Shown: positions 1 through 11,337 of the stretch, one piece after another
How the letters are laid out: every line of letters starts with the position of its first letter
Position numbering within the stretch: the first letter of the stretch is position 1
Translations under genes and position numbers: made by a program
Assembly: GCA_027625915.1 (NCBI GenBank)
Contig: JANTQA010000036.1
Span: 10,375,001-10,439,000 of the forward strand
Length of the DNA: 64,000 nt
Source of the DNA: Anaeramoeba flamelloides
Taxonomy: Eukaryota; Metamonada; Anaeramoebidae
Direction of reading: 5' to 3'
Notes under the pieces: generated by a model
Databases searched by the model: none
What the model saw: the letters and a program-made list of their open reading frames with translations, nothing else
Told to the model about the DNA's origin: nothing

Positions 1-89
1 AATAAATAATTACTTGATAAAATAATAGTTTTAAAATTTTTTTTATTTTTTATTATTTTTCATTTTTTATAAACTATTTATCAGAAATT

Positions 90-793
90 TTGACTACCAT
101 TATAATGTTTATGGAAGTTATTTCAAGGGTTTATTTGGTATTCTTATCAAAAAAATATTTGCAAATTTTTGGATCAGAATCATTTTTCAAATTTTTATTT
201 TGCTTTCAAATTTTTGTTTTTTTTTTCAAATTTCTGTTTTTCTTTTGTTTTTATTTTTTTTTCTTTTTCTTTTCTTTTTTTTTTGATTATTTTTCTTTTT
301 TTTTATATTTTTTTTTAAAAAAAAGATCATGTAGAAAAAAAAATCTTTAAAAAGACAAATAATCACCATGAAAATTGTGACTATTTAGTGTCTTTGAAAA
401 TGAATTTAATTATTCATAAAAAATCTTGTTGTCAACTTTTTTTCAGTGAAAGTTCAGTAATAAAAAATCCATAATGCTCATTTCAAAAATTGTGACTCAC
501 TAATTTTTAGTTTTTGGTTTTATTTTTTTTTTAATTTTTAATATATCAGGCTTTTATACATTTAGAATGACGTAAAAGTGAATTAAAAATCAGATTTAAT
601 TATTAATTGTTCTTGAATATTAATGGATATTTTTGTAATAAACTTATATTTGATTCTTTAATTAGATTCCTAAATAAAAATTTAGGAATTCGGACAAATA
701 AGAGGAATCAATAACCCGTCCTTAAATAATAAAAAAAAAATTAAAGAATATTTTTTTTTCAATTTATTATTTCTGGTGAGTCACAATTTTTGA
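90..793. repeat. Dispersed repeat, copy 1 (inverted relative to 6845-7345)
   Basis: Read on the opposite strand, this stretch aligns by eye with 6845-7345 over most of its length. Its right part (482-793) is bounded by inverted ends, TTTCAAAAATTGTGACTCAC at 481-500 and the reverse complement at about 776-793, as in a MITE. Similarity to the second copy continues left of 482, so the repeat unit is larger than the 312 bp between these ends. A run of T-rich sequence at 210-320 could be read as a hydrophobic ORF, but I treat that as compositional. No function is seen. The copy at 6845 lacks the insertion found here at 635-739. Confidence 0.65.
635..739 (+). mobile_element. Short retroposon-like insert with poly(A) tail, copy 1
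   Basis: About 105 bp are present here but missing at the matching point of the copy near 6880, which serves as an empty site. The insert is flanked by near-identical 16-mers, ATTAATGGATATTTTT (619-634) and ATTAAAGAATATTTTT (740-755), and ends in a run of about ten A. It contains a palindrome TTCCTAAAT...ATTTAGGAA and the segment ACAAATAAGAGG, both shared with a second insert at 45874-45966. A poly(A) end and target duplications longer than 12 bp are what target-primed reverse transcription leaves, so a SINE-like origin is inferred. I see no tRNA-like A or B box. Confidence 0.6.
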
Positions 794-3488
794 AAAAGAG
801 TTTAGATGCAAAAAATTTTTCAAAAATAAAAAACAATAAATTTCATAAAAATTCGAATAATTATAAAAAAGTTAATAGATTATAAAAAAAATTAACAAAT
901 TCTATTCAGAATTTTAAAATTTCTTAAAAAAAAATCATTTTATTTTAAAAATTAAGTTATTTTTAATTATATTCCCCGATTATCAAATTAAATGTTCTAC
1001 TAGAATGGGGTGGGAATTGATGCATAGAATTGAATTTGAGAGATTTTTTTATTCTCGAATAGGTTATTTTTGATTAATTTAAAATAAATAAAAAATTGAT
1101 TTATTTTAATATTTTCATAATCTCTCTATTTTTATATTATGAAACTATACATAATTATAATTTATTGTTTTTCAGATTCACAAAATTAACACTGAAGTAA
1201 TGTAAATAGTTTAATATTTAAAAAAAAAAAATGCAAGAATTTTTCAAGTTGATTTTTAATATTTCTCGTACTTTCAAATTTAATTTGTTTTAGATAATAA
1301 TTAATCCAATATTATAATAGTTGGATAAAATTATCTATATAAATCATAAATTTTCCATTTGAACGTTTGTTTTCTTAATTATTGATTAACTTGATGTGTT
1401 TTCTCTGTATATATAATCTATTTTTTTGTTACTAATAATGATATTGTGAAATTACACTACTTTTGGTTTTATAAAAAAATCTATTAATTTAAAAAATCTT
1501 AAGATCTGAATAAAAAAATTAAAAAAACAAAAAAAAAAAAAAATATGGTTTAATGATTTATGATTAACAAAAATTCAAATGATTAAAAAAAAAAAAAAAA
1601 AAAAAAATTTCATCTCGTAACAACAACAAAAATCAGAATAAACCAAAAAAAAATTGAAGTTTCTAAAGAATAAAGATTCAAAGAACTAAAAACTTTTGGG
1701 GGGTGTAAATGAAATTATTAAATAAAATAAGAAATAATCATATCTCAATTTTTCCAAATTGCAATTAACTGAAAAAATAAAAAAATTAAAAGGATCAGTA
1801 TTATATCTTTTCAAAAAAATACAAATTTTAGCTACACAAATTCAATAATTTCTTGCTTTAATAATTGGGACACTTAAATGTGTTGAATTAGAAACAAATT
1901 GTTTTCTTTTACTCCAAAATTAATTCAATTTAATGCAATTGGCGGTTCTTTTATAACTCTCTAAATTTGACAAAGTGGGCACCATGAATTATTCTTTCTC
2001 TGTAAATAACTTATTTAAAAATTGAAAAAATAAATAAAAAAACAGAGATCTTAAAGGTTACCCAAAGAAAGGTACTTCAAAACTAGCATGTGTGTATTCA
2101 AAATTTATAATGCACAACAATTGAAATTAGTATTTATGTCTGTAACTTTTTGGATCTTTTTTCTGAAAAATTTCCTTGATTTTCATAGTTGATCTTTCGA
2201 AAACAATCATACCCCACAAGGGATTGTTATTTAATTGCCTTTAGTCATCCATACAAATGGAGTAAAAAAGGTTTTTGAATTTGGAACAATTTAATTCATA
2301 CTTTTGGCTTTCCCTTAAATAAAAAAATTGTGGTTGTGTTTGATTATATATCAATTCATGAAGAGTAAATAAAAGGGTGTTTTATTGTTCACTTGTGAGA
2401 GTAAAAATTGTTTATGACCAATTTTTATGATAATTAACCCTTTTTAGATTATTGAAATTTGTCGTACATGTTTCTCTTCTTTCAAAAAAATGACAAATTT
2501 AAGAAAGATTATAAGTAGAAACAATTTGAAATTTTGTTGTGAATTAAAATCACTTAGAAAAGGAATAGGGCCTTGGGTTAAATGACGTTCTATCTTGATT
2601 AACTATTTCTCATAATTCTTTAGATTTTAGGATTCTTTGAGTTGTGAATATTTTACTAGACAAGAATTCTTGTGTTTACTTTCAAAAACATTCTTTTGCT
2701 TTTGCAAATGGAAAATCTACAAAAACTTCAATTTCAAAGAAAATCTTTTTAACATCTGGAGTCTTGATATAAAATTATTCTCAAAATATTACAGAGGATT
2801 ATAAAGCTTTGTCTCTTTCAATTATTATCAAGAAGAATAATTACTTGTGCAATTTTATTGCAAAACTTTTATATTTCTCTTTGAACGATTGTCAAAAAGG
2901 AAGAACTAAAAGTATTGTTGTTAGGCACCAAACTCGTTGACTCGCTATTTTTAGTAGCTTATGAAAATATTATCAATTTATTTTAAACTATTCTAAAGCA
3001 GTCAGTACTGATAATAATCTTTTTTGAAACAAAAAATACATTAATTTATGGAAAAGTTATAGTAAGAGATCGGTACTGTAAAAGAGATTACAGAGAACTC
3101 AACGAAATTTTGAAAAATTTGAGGGATAAAATATGATCAATTAAAAACAATTTACTTTTCTTGAAAATATTATTAACAAACAATAAAAGCTACCCACCCA
3201 CTATTTCCAAATAATAGAACCTATTTTCTTTTGTTTATTTTTCATCCAAATAATTTTTGTATTTCGGATATTGAAGACAATTCTTTTCTATTTGTTTGAA
3301 AAAACACCCCACAAAACAAAAGATATATTTGGGAATTGTAGTGAGCAATTGCTAATTTTAGTAGAATTTGAGAACTCGAAAATATTTTCATTTTTTTTTT
3401 TATACTTCTCTTGCTTGACATTTTTCTTAAATACCAAATCAAAAATAAAACACAAAAATTTTTCTTTTCCTTCACTTTAAAAACAAAC
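794..3488. other. Intergenic DNA, no gene seen
   Basis: AT-rich sequence with homopolymer runs (for example A-rich tracts near 1530 and 1585). I find no open frame with coding character and no RNA gene. The last few hundred bases must hold the hydE promoter and 5' leader, but no defined motif is recognisable. Confidence 0.5.
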
Positions 3489-4901
3489 ATGCTTAGAAGT
3501 TTTCAAAAATTAGACAGGACTTTTCCAAAATTTTCAGTTAGCAAACTGTTTCAAATCAAAAGGCACCACAGCGCAGAAGATCTTGATCCAGATGGCTGTG
3601 GGCTCGATCCCTTTGATATTTCTTTCAATTCACCAAATTTCCCAATGTCCAGCACTGAAAAGCTGGGTGAAGAGGAAACCCAAAGGCTCACATCTGAGGT
3701 TGAACACATTTTAGGGTCCAAGCCCACGTACCCGAATGTGAAGGGGTGGAAATTCACTGAAAAGGAGCTGACGAGGCTCTTATCAAACAGGACCCATTCT
3801 GAAGACTTGGTTTTGTTTAAGACTGCAGCGAGCGCGACAGAAAGGGAGTTTGGCAATGAGACCTATTTCCGTGGGATCGCAGAATTTTCGAACAAGTGTG
3901 AAAAGGACTGCAACTATTGCGGGATCCGAAAAAGCCACCCGATTGTCCAACGATTCGACATGTCTGACAAAGAGGTTGTGGACGCAGCGAAGTGGGTTGC
4001 AGAATACGGGTATGGGTGCCTCTTGCTGCAGTCTGGCGAGCGGACAGTCAAAAAGGAAAACGAGCGAGTCTCAAGGCTCATCCGCGCAATCAAAAAGGAG
4101 ACCACGTCGAAGACTTACCCCAAGGGGATCGGGATCATCTTGTCCGTGGGCGAACAGAAGCCAGAGGTCTACAAGGAATGGTTTGATCTTGGCGCTCATC
4201 GCTATTTGCTCAGGATCGAGACAACAAACCGCGATTTGTATCACAAAATACATCCCAGTTTCAACCACTCGTTTGAAACGAGAGTGCAATGCCTAAAAAG
4301 CCTGAGGGACATTGGCTACCAGGTCGGCTCGGGCGTCATGATCGGCATTCCGGGGCAAAGCCTGTTGGATCTTGCCCGCGATCTGCTATGGTACAGACAA
4401 ATGGATTTAGACATGATCGGGATGGGCCCCTACATCCATTCGCAGCACACGCCAATGTGCGAGGAATTTGAAAAGGACTACTGGCAGGTGCAAAACAATG
4501 TTACAGATAAAGACGATTGGGACTGGAGGGACTCTGACTTTGCACAATACCGCGATATGGAAAATTGGAAAAGATACCGCCTCACATTAAGAATGCTAGC
4601 CTTGACGAGGCTGATGTGCTTCGACTGTAATATAGCAGCAACAACAGCACTGCAGGCAATCGACCCCTTCGGCAGGGAACGGGCACTTGAGATCGCTGCA
4701 AACGTGGTAATGCCAATTGTCACCCCAAAGAAGTATCGTAAAAATTATGTGCTGTATGACGGTAAACCCTGTGTTGAAGAGGGCAAAGAAGAGTGCAGAG
4801 GCTGCCTCCAAGCTAGAGTCCTTTCTGTTGGTAAACGTGTTGTTTACGATCAATGGAATGACCCTCCTCATTTTTTACGAAAACAAATTAATAAAAAATA
4901 G
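3489..4901 (+). CDS. hydE: HydE, radical SAM maturase of [FeFe]-hydrogenase, hydrogenosomal
   Basis: This 470-residue protein is a radical SAM enzyme that helps assemble the diiron subcluster of the [FeFe]-hydrogenase H-cluster, with HydF and HydG. The SAM-cluster motif CxxxCxxC is at C137, C141 and C144 (CEKDCNYCG). Blocks typical of HydE follow: LLLQSGE, RIETTNRDLYHKIHPS, VGSGVMIGIPGQ and DLDMIGMGPYI. A second cysteine set, Cx7CxxC at 428, 436 and 439, matches the auxiliary cluster site of Thermotoga maritima HydE; HydG has a different C-terminal motif. The frame is open from an upstream ATG at 3411, but I start at 3489 because MLRSFQKLDRTFPKFSVSK then reads as a typical cleavable hydrogenosome/mitochondrion leader. 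About 50 extra residues after the TPM motif (WQVQNNVTDKDDWDW region) are absent from short bacterial HydE. No intron is seen. Base composition is clearly richer in G+C than the surroundings. Confidence 0.93.
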   Translation: MLRSFQKLDRTFPKFSVSKLFQIKRHHSAEDLDPDGCGLDPFDISFNSPNFPMSSTEKLGEEETQRLTSEVEHILGSKPTYPNVKGWKFTEKELTRLLSNRTHSEDLVLFKTAASATEREFGNETYFRGIAEFSNKCEKDCNYCGIRKSHPIVQRFDMSDKEVVDAAKWVAEYGYGCLLLQSGERTVKKENERVSRLIRAIKKETTSKTYPKGIGIILSVGEQKPEVYKEWFDLGAHRYLLRIETTNRDLYHKIHPSFNHSFETRVQCLKSLRDIGYQVGSGVMIGIPGQSLLDLARDLLWYRQMDLDMIGMGPYIHSQHTPMCEEFEKDYWQVQNNVTDKDDWDWRDSDFAQYRDMENWKRYRLTLRMLALTRLMCFDCNIAATTALQAIDPFGRERALEIAANVVMPIVTPKKYRKNYVLYDGKPCVEEGKEECRGCLQARVLSVGKRVVYDQWNDPPHFLRKQINKK

Positions 4902-6000
4902 GAATTTTTGTTCTATTTCTTTTGTTTGAAATCAATATTTAATTTTTATATTTTTATTTTATTTTAAATAAAATTACCGTTTACGTAATCCTTTCATTTT
5001 ACTGGAGCGCTTTCTCTCTCCTTATTTGGATATTGTTTACTTTTGCTCGATCCATTTCAATTCATCATAAATATAGATCCTGGGTTTGGAATTGTTGAGA
5101 TGAAAAAATAATGTTGATCCTTTTCGGTAATTTCAAATGTTTCAGAATTTCAAATAATTTAGTCCTTTTCAGAACTTTTTATTAAAATACCACTTGATAT
5201 ATTTATTAATTTTACTCTTGCAATTTGAAATTATTTTTTGAAACAAATACAATTTTCTTTTTTGTCTTATGATCCAAATTTATGTGTAATAGTTTACTAG
5301 AAATTTAACATTTGTTTAGCGATTCAAAACTGGATGTGAATATATTTTAATACCATAATTTGTATTTTTATATATTTATTTAGCAAAAAAAAAAAAAAAA
5401 AAAAAATGATTAATTAGATGGTAAATGATAATCTAAAAACAAAATCAGAGATTAATTTCTTTTGATATCCATAAATTCAAAAAATAATTATCAGTCTTTT
5501 TTAGTTGAATTTCATTTTCTCAAATCTATAAACTCAACTTTCAATACAGCCCAATAAAAAGAATATTTTGAAAGATAAATTAATTTTACCAAGTTTTATT
5601 TATGTTGAACCAATAAAATGCCCTTTCCAAATCTTTATTAAACATTTGAAAAAATAGAAAATGAAATAAAATTTTTAATATAATTATTTTTATTTTTTCA
5701 GTATTCCAAAAAAAAAAAAAAATGATGAGATCTTTTCTTATCTTGTAACATACCTTTTAATAAAAAAATTATAGTTTATTTTCTGTAATTTCTATAATTT
5801 CTTTAATTATTCTAATTTTGTTTATATGATCTTTGTGATGAATAATTAAAAAAAAAAACTAATCAAAACTTATTGTTTGGGTAATATATGAAAATTTTTA
5901 TTGAATTTATTTTTTAATTTACTGTGCTTGTGAATTCTTTTTTTACGGTTTTTTCTAATCAAATCATAGTTGTACAATATTATATATATATATATATATC
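4902..6000. other. Intergenic DNA, no gene seen
   Basis: AT-rich spacer downstream of hydE with poly(A) tracts near 5388 and 5710 and a (TA)n microsatellite at about 5978-5999, immediately left of the MITE that begins at 6001. No coding or RNA gene is recognised. Confidence 0.5.
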
Positions 6001-6150
6001 TACAGTCTTTCCAAGGCTAACATAAAATCGAAATTAAAACACAATTCATTTTTCTATTCTTATTTGCCATTTTCAAAAAATTCGGAAATAAGAATAGAAA
6101 AATCAATTGTGTTTTATTTATAATTGTATGGTAGCCTTGGAACGGCGGTA
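6001..6150. mobile_element. 150 bp hairpin MITE flanked by TA (TACAGTCTTTCC family)
   Basis: The left half, TACAGTCTTTCCAAGGCTA..., is mirrored by the right half, which read backwards begins TACCGCCGTTCCAAGGCTA. The halves match along nearly their whole length, so the entire element folds into one hairpin. It starts and ends with TA, the target duplication made by Tc1/mariner-type transposases, and starts CAGT inside it. It has no coding capacity. A long ORF reported across it on the minus strand is an accident of the palindrome. Confidence 0.8.
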
Positions 6151-6844
6151 GATATTGGTGTTGAAAAAGTGTTACGAATTGAAATAAAAAAATAACATCG
6201 ATAAAAATTGAATACAATAACTCTTCAAATAAAATCATAATTTCCTATTGATATCAATAAAAATCTTAGATCCTTCACAGTAAATTGGAATAAAGAAAAA
6301 TATATTCAATTTTTTTTTTTTTTGTTTAAAAAACCCAAATAAATTAGAAAAGAAATAAAAAGTAGTAAATAAAGATAACAGTTTTTATCGCCGTTTTAAA
6401 TATCTGAAAAAGAAACAAAAAATAATTTTAATTATAACTTTTTACATTGAAAAAAAAATATATTGGCTTTTCTGGACTTTATGGAATATTAACAACATCA
6501 GAACATAGTTACAGCTATAAAAGAATTTAAATTAGAATAGTTATGGGTTGAGGAAGAAACTTATTCTTTTTTACCCCGCCCAATCAACCTAAAGAGAAAA
6601 CTATTAAATACGATCTAAACACTAAATAGTTTTATAGAAAGGATAAACTATGTGTTTTTGTCAACCCCTTTCAAAAAGAAAAAAAGAAACCCAATACACC
6701 GTAAAGGTACCCCAGTTAATAATAAGTAAGTTTCATTGTTATTAAGAAGAATTTCTTTAAAAAACAATTAAATACTTTTCTATCTTTGAAATAACTTTGT
6801 AACATTTTTGGTTTTTTGAAAGTGAAATTGCCAAAAAAAATACC
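6151..6844. other. Intergenic DNA, no gene seen
   Basis: AT-rich spacer. The stretch 6540-6720 is a little richer in C and G than its neighbours but has no sustained reading frame on either strand. Confidence 0.4.
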
Positions 6845-7345
6845 ATTTCAAAAAGTGTGACTCACCCAAAATAATAAATTGAAAAAAAAAAAAATAACCT
6901 TTAGTATTCAAGAATTACAAATAATTAAATCTGATTTGTAATTCACTTTTAAATCATTCTAAATATATAAAAACCTGATATTTTAAAAAATTAAAAAAAA
7001 TAAAACCAAAAACTTCAAAAAAATTGAGTCAATATTTTTTAAATGAATTTTCCGGATTTTTTCTGACTGAAATTTTCACAAAAAAAAGGTTAACAAGAAA
7101 ATTTTTTTTTTGATAAAAAATATCTGAATTTGAAAGATTTTAAATAGTCTCAATTTTTTTAGTGTTTATCGTTTTTTTGAAGATCTCTTTTTTTTTCCAC
7201 ATGATCTTTTAAAAAGAAAAAGAAAAAAATATTGAAATAAAAAAGAAAAAGAAAAACATATAAAAAAAAATTAGAAAAAATGATTTCGATAAGAAATAGG
7301 ATAAAACACTCAAAATCCTCTTGTAGGAACATTTTTAATTGGATC
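6845..7345. repeat. Dispersed repeat, copy 2 (inverted relative to 90-793)
   Basis: Begins with TTTCAAAAAGTGTGACTCAC and matches the reverse complement of 90-793, including the block from 7040 to 7110 (GGATTTTTTCTGACTGAA) beyond the internal inverted end. It lacks the insert at 635-739 and so gives the empty-site form. The two copies lie in opposite orientation on either side of hydE. Confidence 0.6.
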
Positions 7346-7873
7346 AACATTTTTGGAAAATTGTTTTTTGGTAGAGAACGAATAGTATGTTTTAAAACTG
7401 TTACTACTATAGATATGTTGAAGCACGATAATTAATTAAAAAAGGGTTATTAACTCAAGAGTTAAATAATTTTTTTGAAAAAATAAACAAAAAACAAAAT
7501 TGAACACAGGGTTGAAATAAAATGAATAAATAAAATCATTATTTTGAAAAAAAATTGATCAATAAAATTTTCATAAAATAATTGTTTCTTTTTAAAAAAA
7601 ATCTTCATAAAAAACAATAAAAGAAACAAAGAAACAAAGAGCAAAAAAACAAATAAAAATAAAAAATTAACAAAAAAAAAAAGAAATGATTTGGTGGTTA
7701 GAATTAAAATCAGCTTGAATAAAAAAAAAAAAAAAAAACATAAATGAAAATAATAATTTTGTTTCTGAGCATACAATTTTTTTTTTTTTTTTTCTGAAAC
7801 AAAACAAAAATGATCAGATTCTTTGTTTAGATTTCTTTTTTCAAAAGAAATGATGAAAGTCATCTTTGTAAGA
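7346..7873. other. Intergenic, 3' side of the PSP1 gene
   Basis: A- and T-homopolymer-rich DNA. The 133-residue minus-strand frame at 7462-7863 is almost all F, L, K and I from homopolymers and is not believable as a gene. Confidence 0.5.
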
Positions 7874-10800
7874 TTATTTTTTGCTTTGGTTGATTTGTTT
7901 CATCCAAATTCGAACCTATTTTATAAATTATTATAAAAATGAAAAAAAGATAAACGGTCAAAAACGAAAAATAAATCATCATTAAATTAATAAAAAAAAA
8001 AAAGAAAAAAAATCTTACTTTAAATGTTTTAAATAAGTCTGTAACTAATTCCCTAAAATCAATTCGTTTTTCAGCAAGAAATGAAAAGGTTAATTTCCTT
8101 CGATCAAATTGATATTCTGCTCTTAAAACCTAAGATATAATTATTAATTAAAAAAAAAAAAAAAAATTAATATAAATATTAGAAAATAAAATAATATTAA
8201 TTTAAATATTCATCTTGTAATAAATAATCAAAAAACAAGAAAGAATAAACAAAAAAAGCAAATAAAAAAAAAAAAAAATAACAAACCTCCATTGGAAGTT
8301 CATGCTGTGTAATTTTTTTTTTACAAATAACCAAAGCTTGTATTTCTTCTTCTTCTTTAGTTGGGAGATCAGCAATTTCTTGGCTTTTTGCGAGACGCAA
8401 AATGATTTTCTTTATATAAGTTTCATGATTTGTGACTTGTTCAACAACCCTTCCAAGATCCTTGCCTCTATCTGCTTCCACTATTACATAGTCCCCGACA
8501 CTAACCTGTACCCCCTCTGGTTGCTTAAATAAGTCATTTCGCTCTTTGAATTCAACTCTCCAAATATTTAAATTGTTTTGTTGGTTGGTATTTTGAAATT
8601 GATTTTTATTTTGGATTTGGCTATTATTTTTGAATTGGTTTTTGTTTTGGAATTGATTTTTGTTTTGGAATTGATTATTATTTTTGAATTGATTATTCTT
8701 TTTGAATTGGTTGTTGTTTTGGATTTGATAATTATTTATTTTCTTGTTGTTATTATTTTGGAATTGATTAATATTTTGGAATTGTTTATTATCGTTATTA
8801 AAATTTTGATTATTATTTTGAAATTGATTACTGCCTTGAAATTGGTTGCTATTTTGGAATTGGTTTTTATTTTGAAATTGATTACTGCTTTGGAATTGGT
8901 TATTGCCTTGAAATTGGTTGTTGTTTTGGAATTGGTTGTTGCTTTGGAATTGATTACTGCTTTGGAATTGGTTATTGCCTTGAAATTGGTTGTTGCTTTG
9001 GAATTGATTATTATTTTGGAATTGGCTGTTATTATTTTTGAATTGATCAGTGCTTTGGAATTGGTTATAATTATTGTTAGTTTTATTGTTGAAATTATTT
9101 ACGTTTTTAAGGTTGTTTCTGTTAATTGTCACGTTTTGGGTGTTTTTGGTGGTGGTGGTGTTGTTGTTGTTGCTGTTGTTGTTGGTTTTGTTGTTATTTT
9201 CATCGTTTTCATTGGTAATGTTTATGTCTTGATCAAGAGTTTTAAAATAATTTTTTCTCAAAACCCTATTTCGATTGTTACGCTTCCCAATTGATCTGAT
9301 TTGATTCTTTCTCACGCCCCTTCCTTTATTCATCCCAGTTCCTCTCCCCCTCCCCATTCCAGTGACCGTGCCTCTTCCCATTCCTCTTCCTTGATTAAAA
9401 TTCATCAATTGCGGATTATTTTGAGTTTGGTATCGATTGGGGTATTGATCAAATCGCTTTTTAAAATAATTATTATTTACATTATTATTTTCTTGTTGGT
9501 TACTTTGGTTTTTTAAGTGTGAAAATAAATCTTCTTGTTGCGAATTTGTTGTCAAATTTAAAGATGAGGTTTCTATTATTAGATCAGTTTGTCAAAAATT
9601 TGGTAAAACAAGAATAAATTAAAAACAGTAAAAAAAAAAAAAAAAAAAAGGTTTGTGAGGGGGTTTTTTAATGAAAAAATTTTAGAATTGTAATTTGATT
9701 GAGAAAACAAAACAGAAGAGAATTAATTTTTTCAAAAAAAAAAAAATTTTCCAATTCTTGTTATAAACCTAAGAAAGTAACAAAATTTGGAAAAATTTTA
9801 ATTGGTTTTAAGTAAAGGAAAAAACGAAGTCTTTTTGGGTAATTTTGATAAGGTAAAAAAAAAAAAAAAAAATAAAATATCGTTGGTGTTGTATTGTCAA
9901 ATTCGTTTTTTAATCAACACAAGCTGAAAACCTGTTGTTTTTTCCAGAGACTACAATTAGGAATGAAAACTACAAAAAAAAAATAATAAATGACAGATCT
10001 AACTAAAGAAAGGATTTTTAAAAAAGAAAAAATTTTTACGTAAGGATTGTGAATTTATTTTCGAAAAATTTGTTGGTGAAAAAGTAGGTGTAAATTTAAG
10101 CCCAGAAAAAGAACCGAACGCATTAAAAGTACTTTTGTTTGATGACCCGATATTTTGTGTCCAAATGTTTGGGTTATTTGGAGCAGAATTTGGAACTGTG
10201 AATTTTCCTAAATTAGAGCTATTTTCATTAAAACTATTATTTTCGTTTGATTTTTGATGGTAATTGTTGACGTTTGTTTTTGGAATGGTTATATATGTTT
10301 CATTATTTACTGATCCACTATCATGATAATTTTGTCAAAAATAAAAAACCAATCAAAAAAAAAAAAAAAAAAAATTAGGAAATCAATAATTAAGAGTCAA
10401 AGAATAAAAAAATTGAAACATAAAAAGGGAGAAAGATCAAAGATTTTTAAAGAAAAAGCTAATTTCGAAAAAAAAAACAAAGAAAAGAAAAATTTACATA
10501 TTTCTTTTTGATGATAAAGAGTTCAGGTTTGGTGAATTCATTTTGTTTTTGAATGTAAAGCTTTGAAAGTTGTTCTGCATATTTTTTTTCTCTTCGTGGG
10601 AAAAAGAAAGCTTTGGTGTTGAATTCGGAGAACTATTTCGAGTCCTCAAATTTGGCATCCTTTTTCCCATAGATCGCGAAAACAGATCTATTGTGGTGTT
10701 TGGAGGAGAAGAGATGGGCGAAATGCTTTTTTTCAGATTTGGGTTTGTCTTGGTGTTTCTATTAAAATTTATATTTTTGTTAATACTATTATTAACATTT

Positions 10801-11018
10801 CTATTTGTATTAAGATTTAAATTTGTGTTTGTATTTGTATTGGTATTTCTTTTAATATTTCTATTTGTATTTCTATTATTATTTTGCAACTCATTATTCG
10901 AAAATTGTGTTGTTTTTTTGGAACGCCAATTTTCAGAATTAATTCCCATCGACTGGACTTGTTCTTGTAATTGGTTTGTACTGTAATTGTTTGAAAAATC
11001 ACCTCTATTATTTGTCAT
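7874..11018 (-). CDS. PSP1 C-terminal-domain protein with long Asn/Gln-rich N-terminus (five exons)
   Basis: Exons on the minus strand, joined by GT...AG introns with matching phases: 11018-10498, 10317-10040, 9572-8287, 8129-8019 and 7915-7874 (about 745 residues). The last three restore a complete PSP1 C-terminal domain, about residues 603-741: RVEFKERNDLF, VGDYVIVEADRGKDLGRVV, HELPMEVVLRAEYQFDRRKL, FRELVTDLFKTFKVRIWMKQ. In trypanosomatids, proteins with this domain include RBP45/PSP1, which bind cycling-sequence RNA; in bacteria the domain occurs in YaaT/RicT. A role in RNA binding or stability is therefore inferred. The remainder is Asn/Gln/Thr-rich, with an RG-rich patch (GRGMGRG, GRGRGTG) and many QFQNNN repeats. 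The 5' end is uncertain: the frame is open upstream of ATG 11018 to an acceptor at 11063, so further exons are likely. Confidence 0.82.
8600..9060 (-). repeat. Coding minisatellite encoding QFQNNN-type repeats
   Basis: Within the third exon of the PSP1 gene, an 18-21 bp unit (GGAATTGATTATTATTTT and variants on the plus strand) is repeated more than twenty times and encodes NNNQFQ/NKNQFQ/GNNQFQ. The unit length is always a multiple of three, so copy-number change would keep the frame. Asn/Gln-rich tracts of this kind are often disordered. Confidence 0.8.
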
Positions 11019-11062
11019 AAAATCAACTCGTTTGGATAAACCAATAATTCGTAAGTAGTTGG

Positions 11063-11337
11063 TCTTCAAAAAAAAAAAAAAAAAAAAAATTAAAGAAACA
11101 AATTTTATGATTTTGGACAAATAAAAAAAAATGATTTACCTTTTTTTCAGCCTCATTAGAAAAAAACTCCTAACTTTTATGAAGCTTTTTTCCTTTAAAA
11201 CTGTTGAAAAATCTTGAAACAGTTTTCCTCTCGAAACAAGTTTGTAAATTGCTTGAAAGGTTGGGAGTATGTTATGAATACCTTACTTGTTGTAAAAGTT
11301 CTGAGATTTTTTCGATTGATTTTTGTTTTTCAAGTGA
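11063..11337 (-). other. Possible 5' exons of the PSP1 gene
   Basis: Upstream of ATG 11018 the frame reads TNYLRIIGLSKRVDF back to an acceptor at 11063. A 30 nt block at 11169-11140 bounded by AG and GTAAAT reads EFFSNEAEKK in the matching frame, and 11337-11287, ending at GTAAGG, reads SLEKQKSIEKISELLQQ, also in phase. Joined, they give a plausible charged helix, but a stop lies just before the last block and I find no ATG, so the true start is unresolved. Confidence 0.35.

Noticed and set aside
90-350. 86-residue Phe-rich ORF
   Set aside because: Made from T homopolymers within a dispersed repeat; no conserved protein character.
3489-4901. HydG or biotin synthase instead of HydE
   Set aside because: The QSGE, RIETTN and DLDMIGMGP blocks and the Cx7CxxC C-terminal spacing fit HydE; the HydG C-terminal cysteine pattern is different and biotin synthase lacks these blocks.
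7462-7863. 133-residue Phe/Leu/Lys ORF
   Set aside because: Homopolymer-driven composition in the 3' flank of the PSP1 gene.
8578-9294. 238-residue plus-strand hydrophobic frame (LVIALKLVVVLEL repeats)
   Set aside because: It is the antisense shadow of the Asn/Gln repeat of the PSP1 gene.
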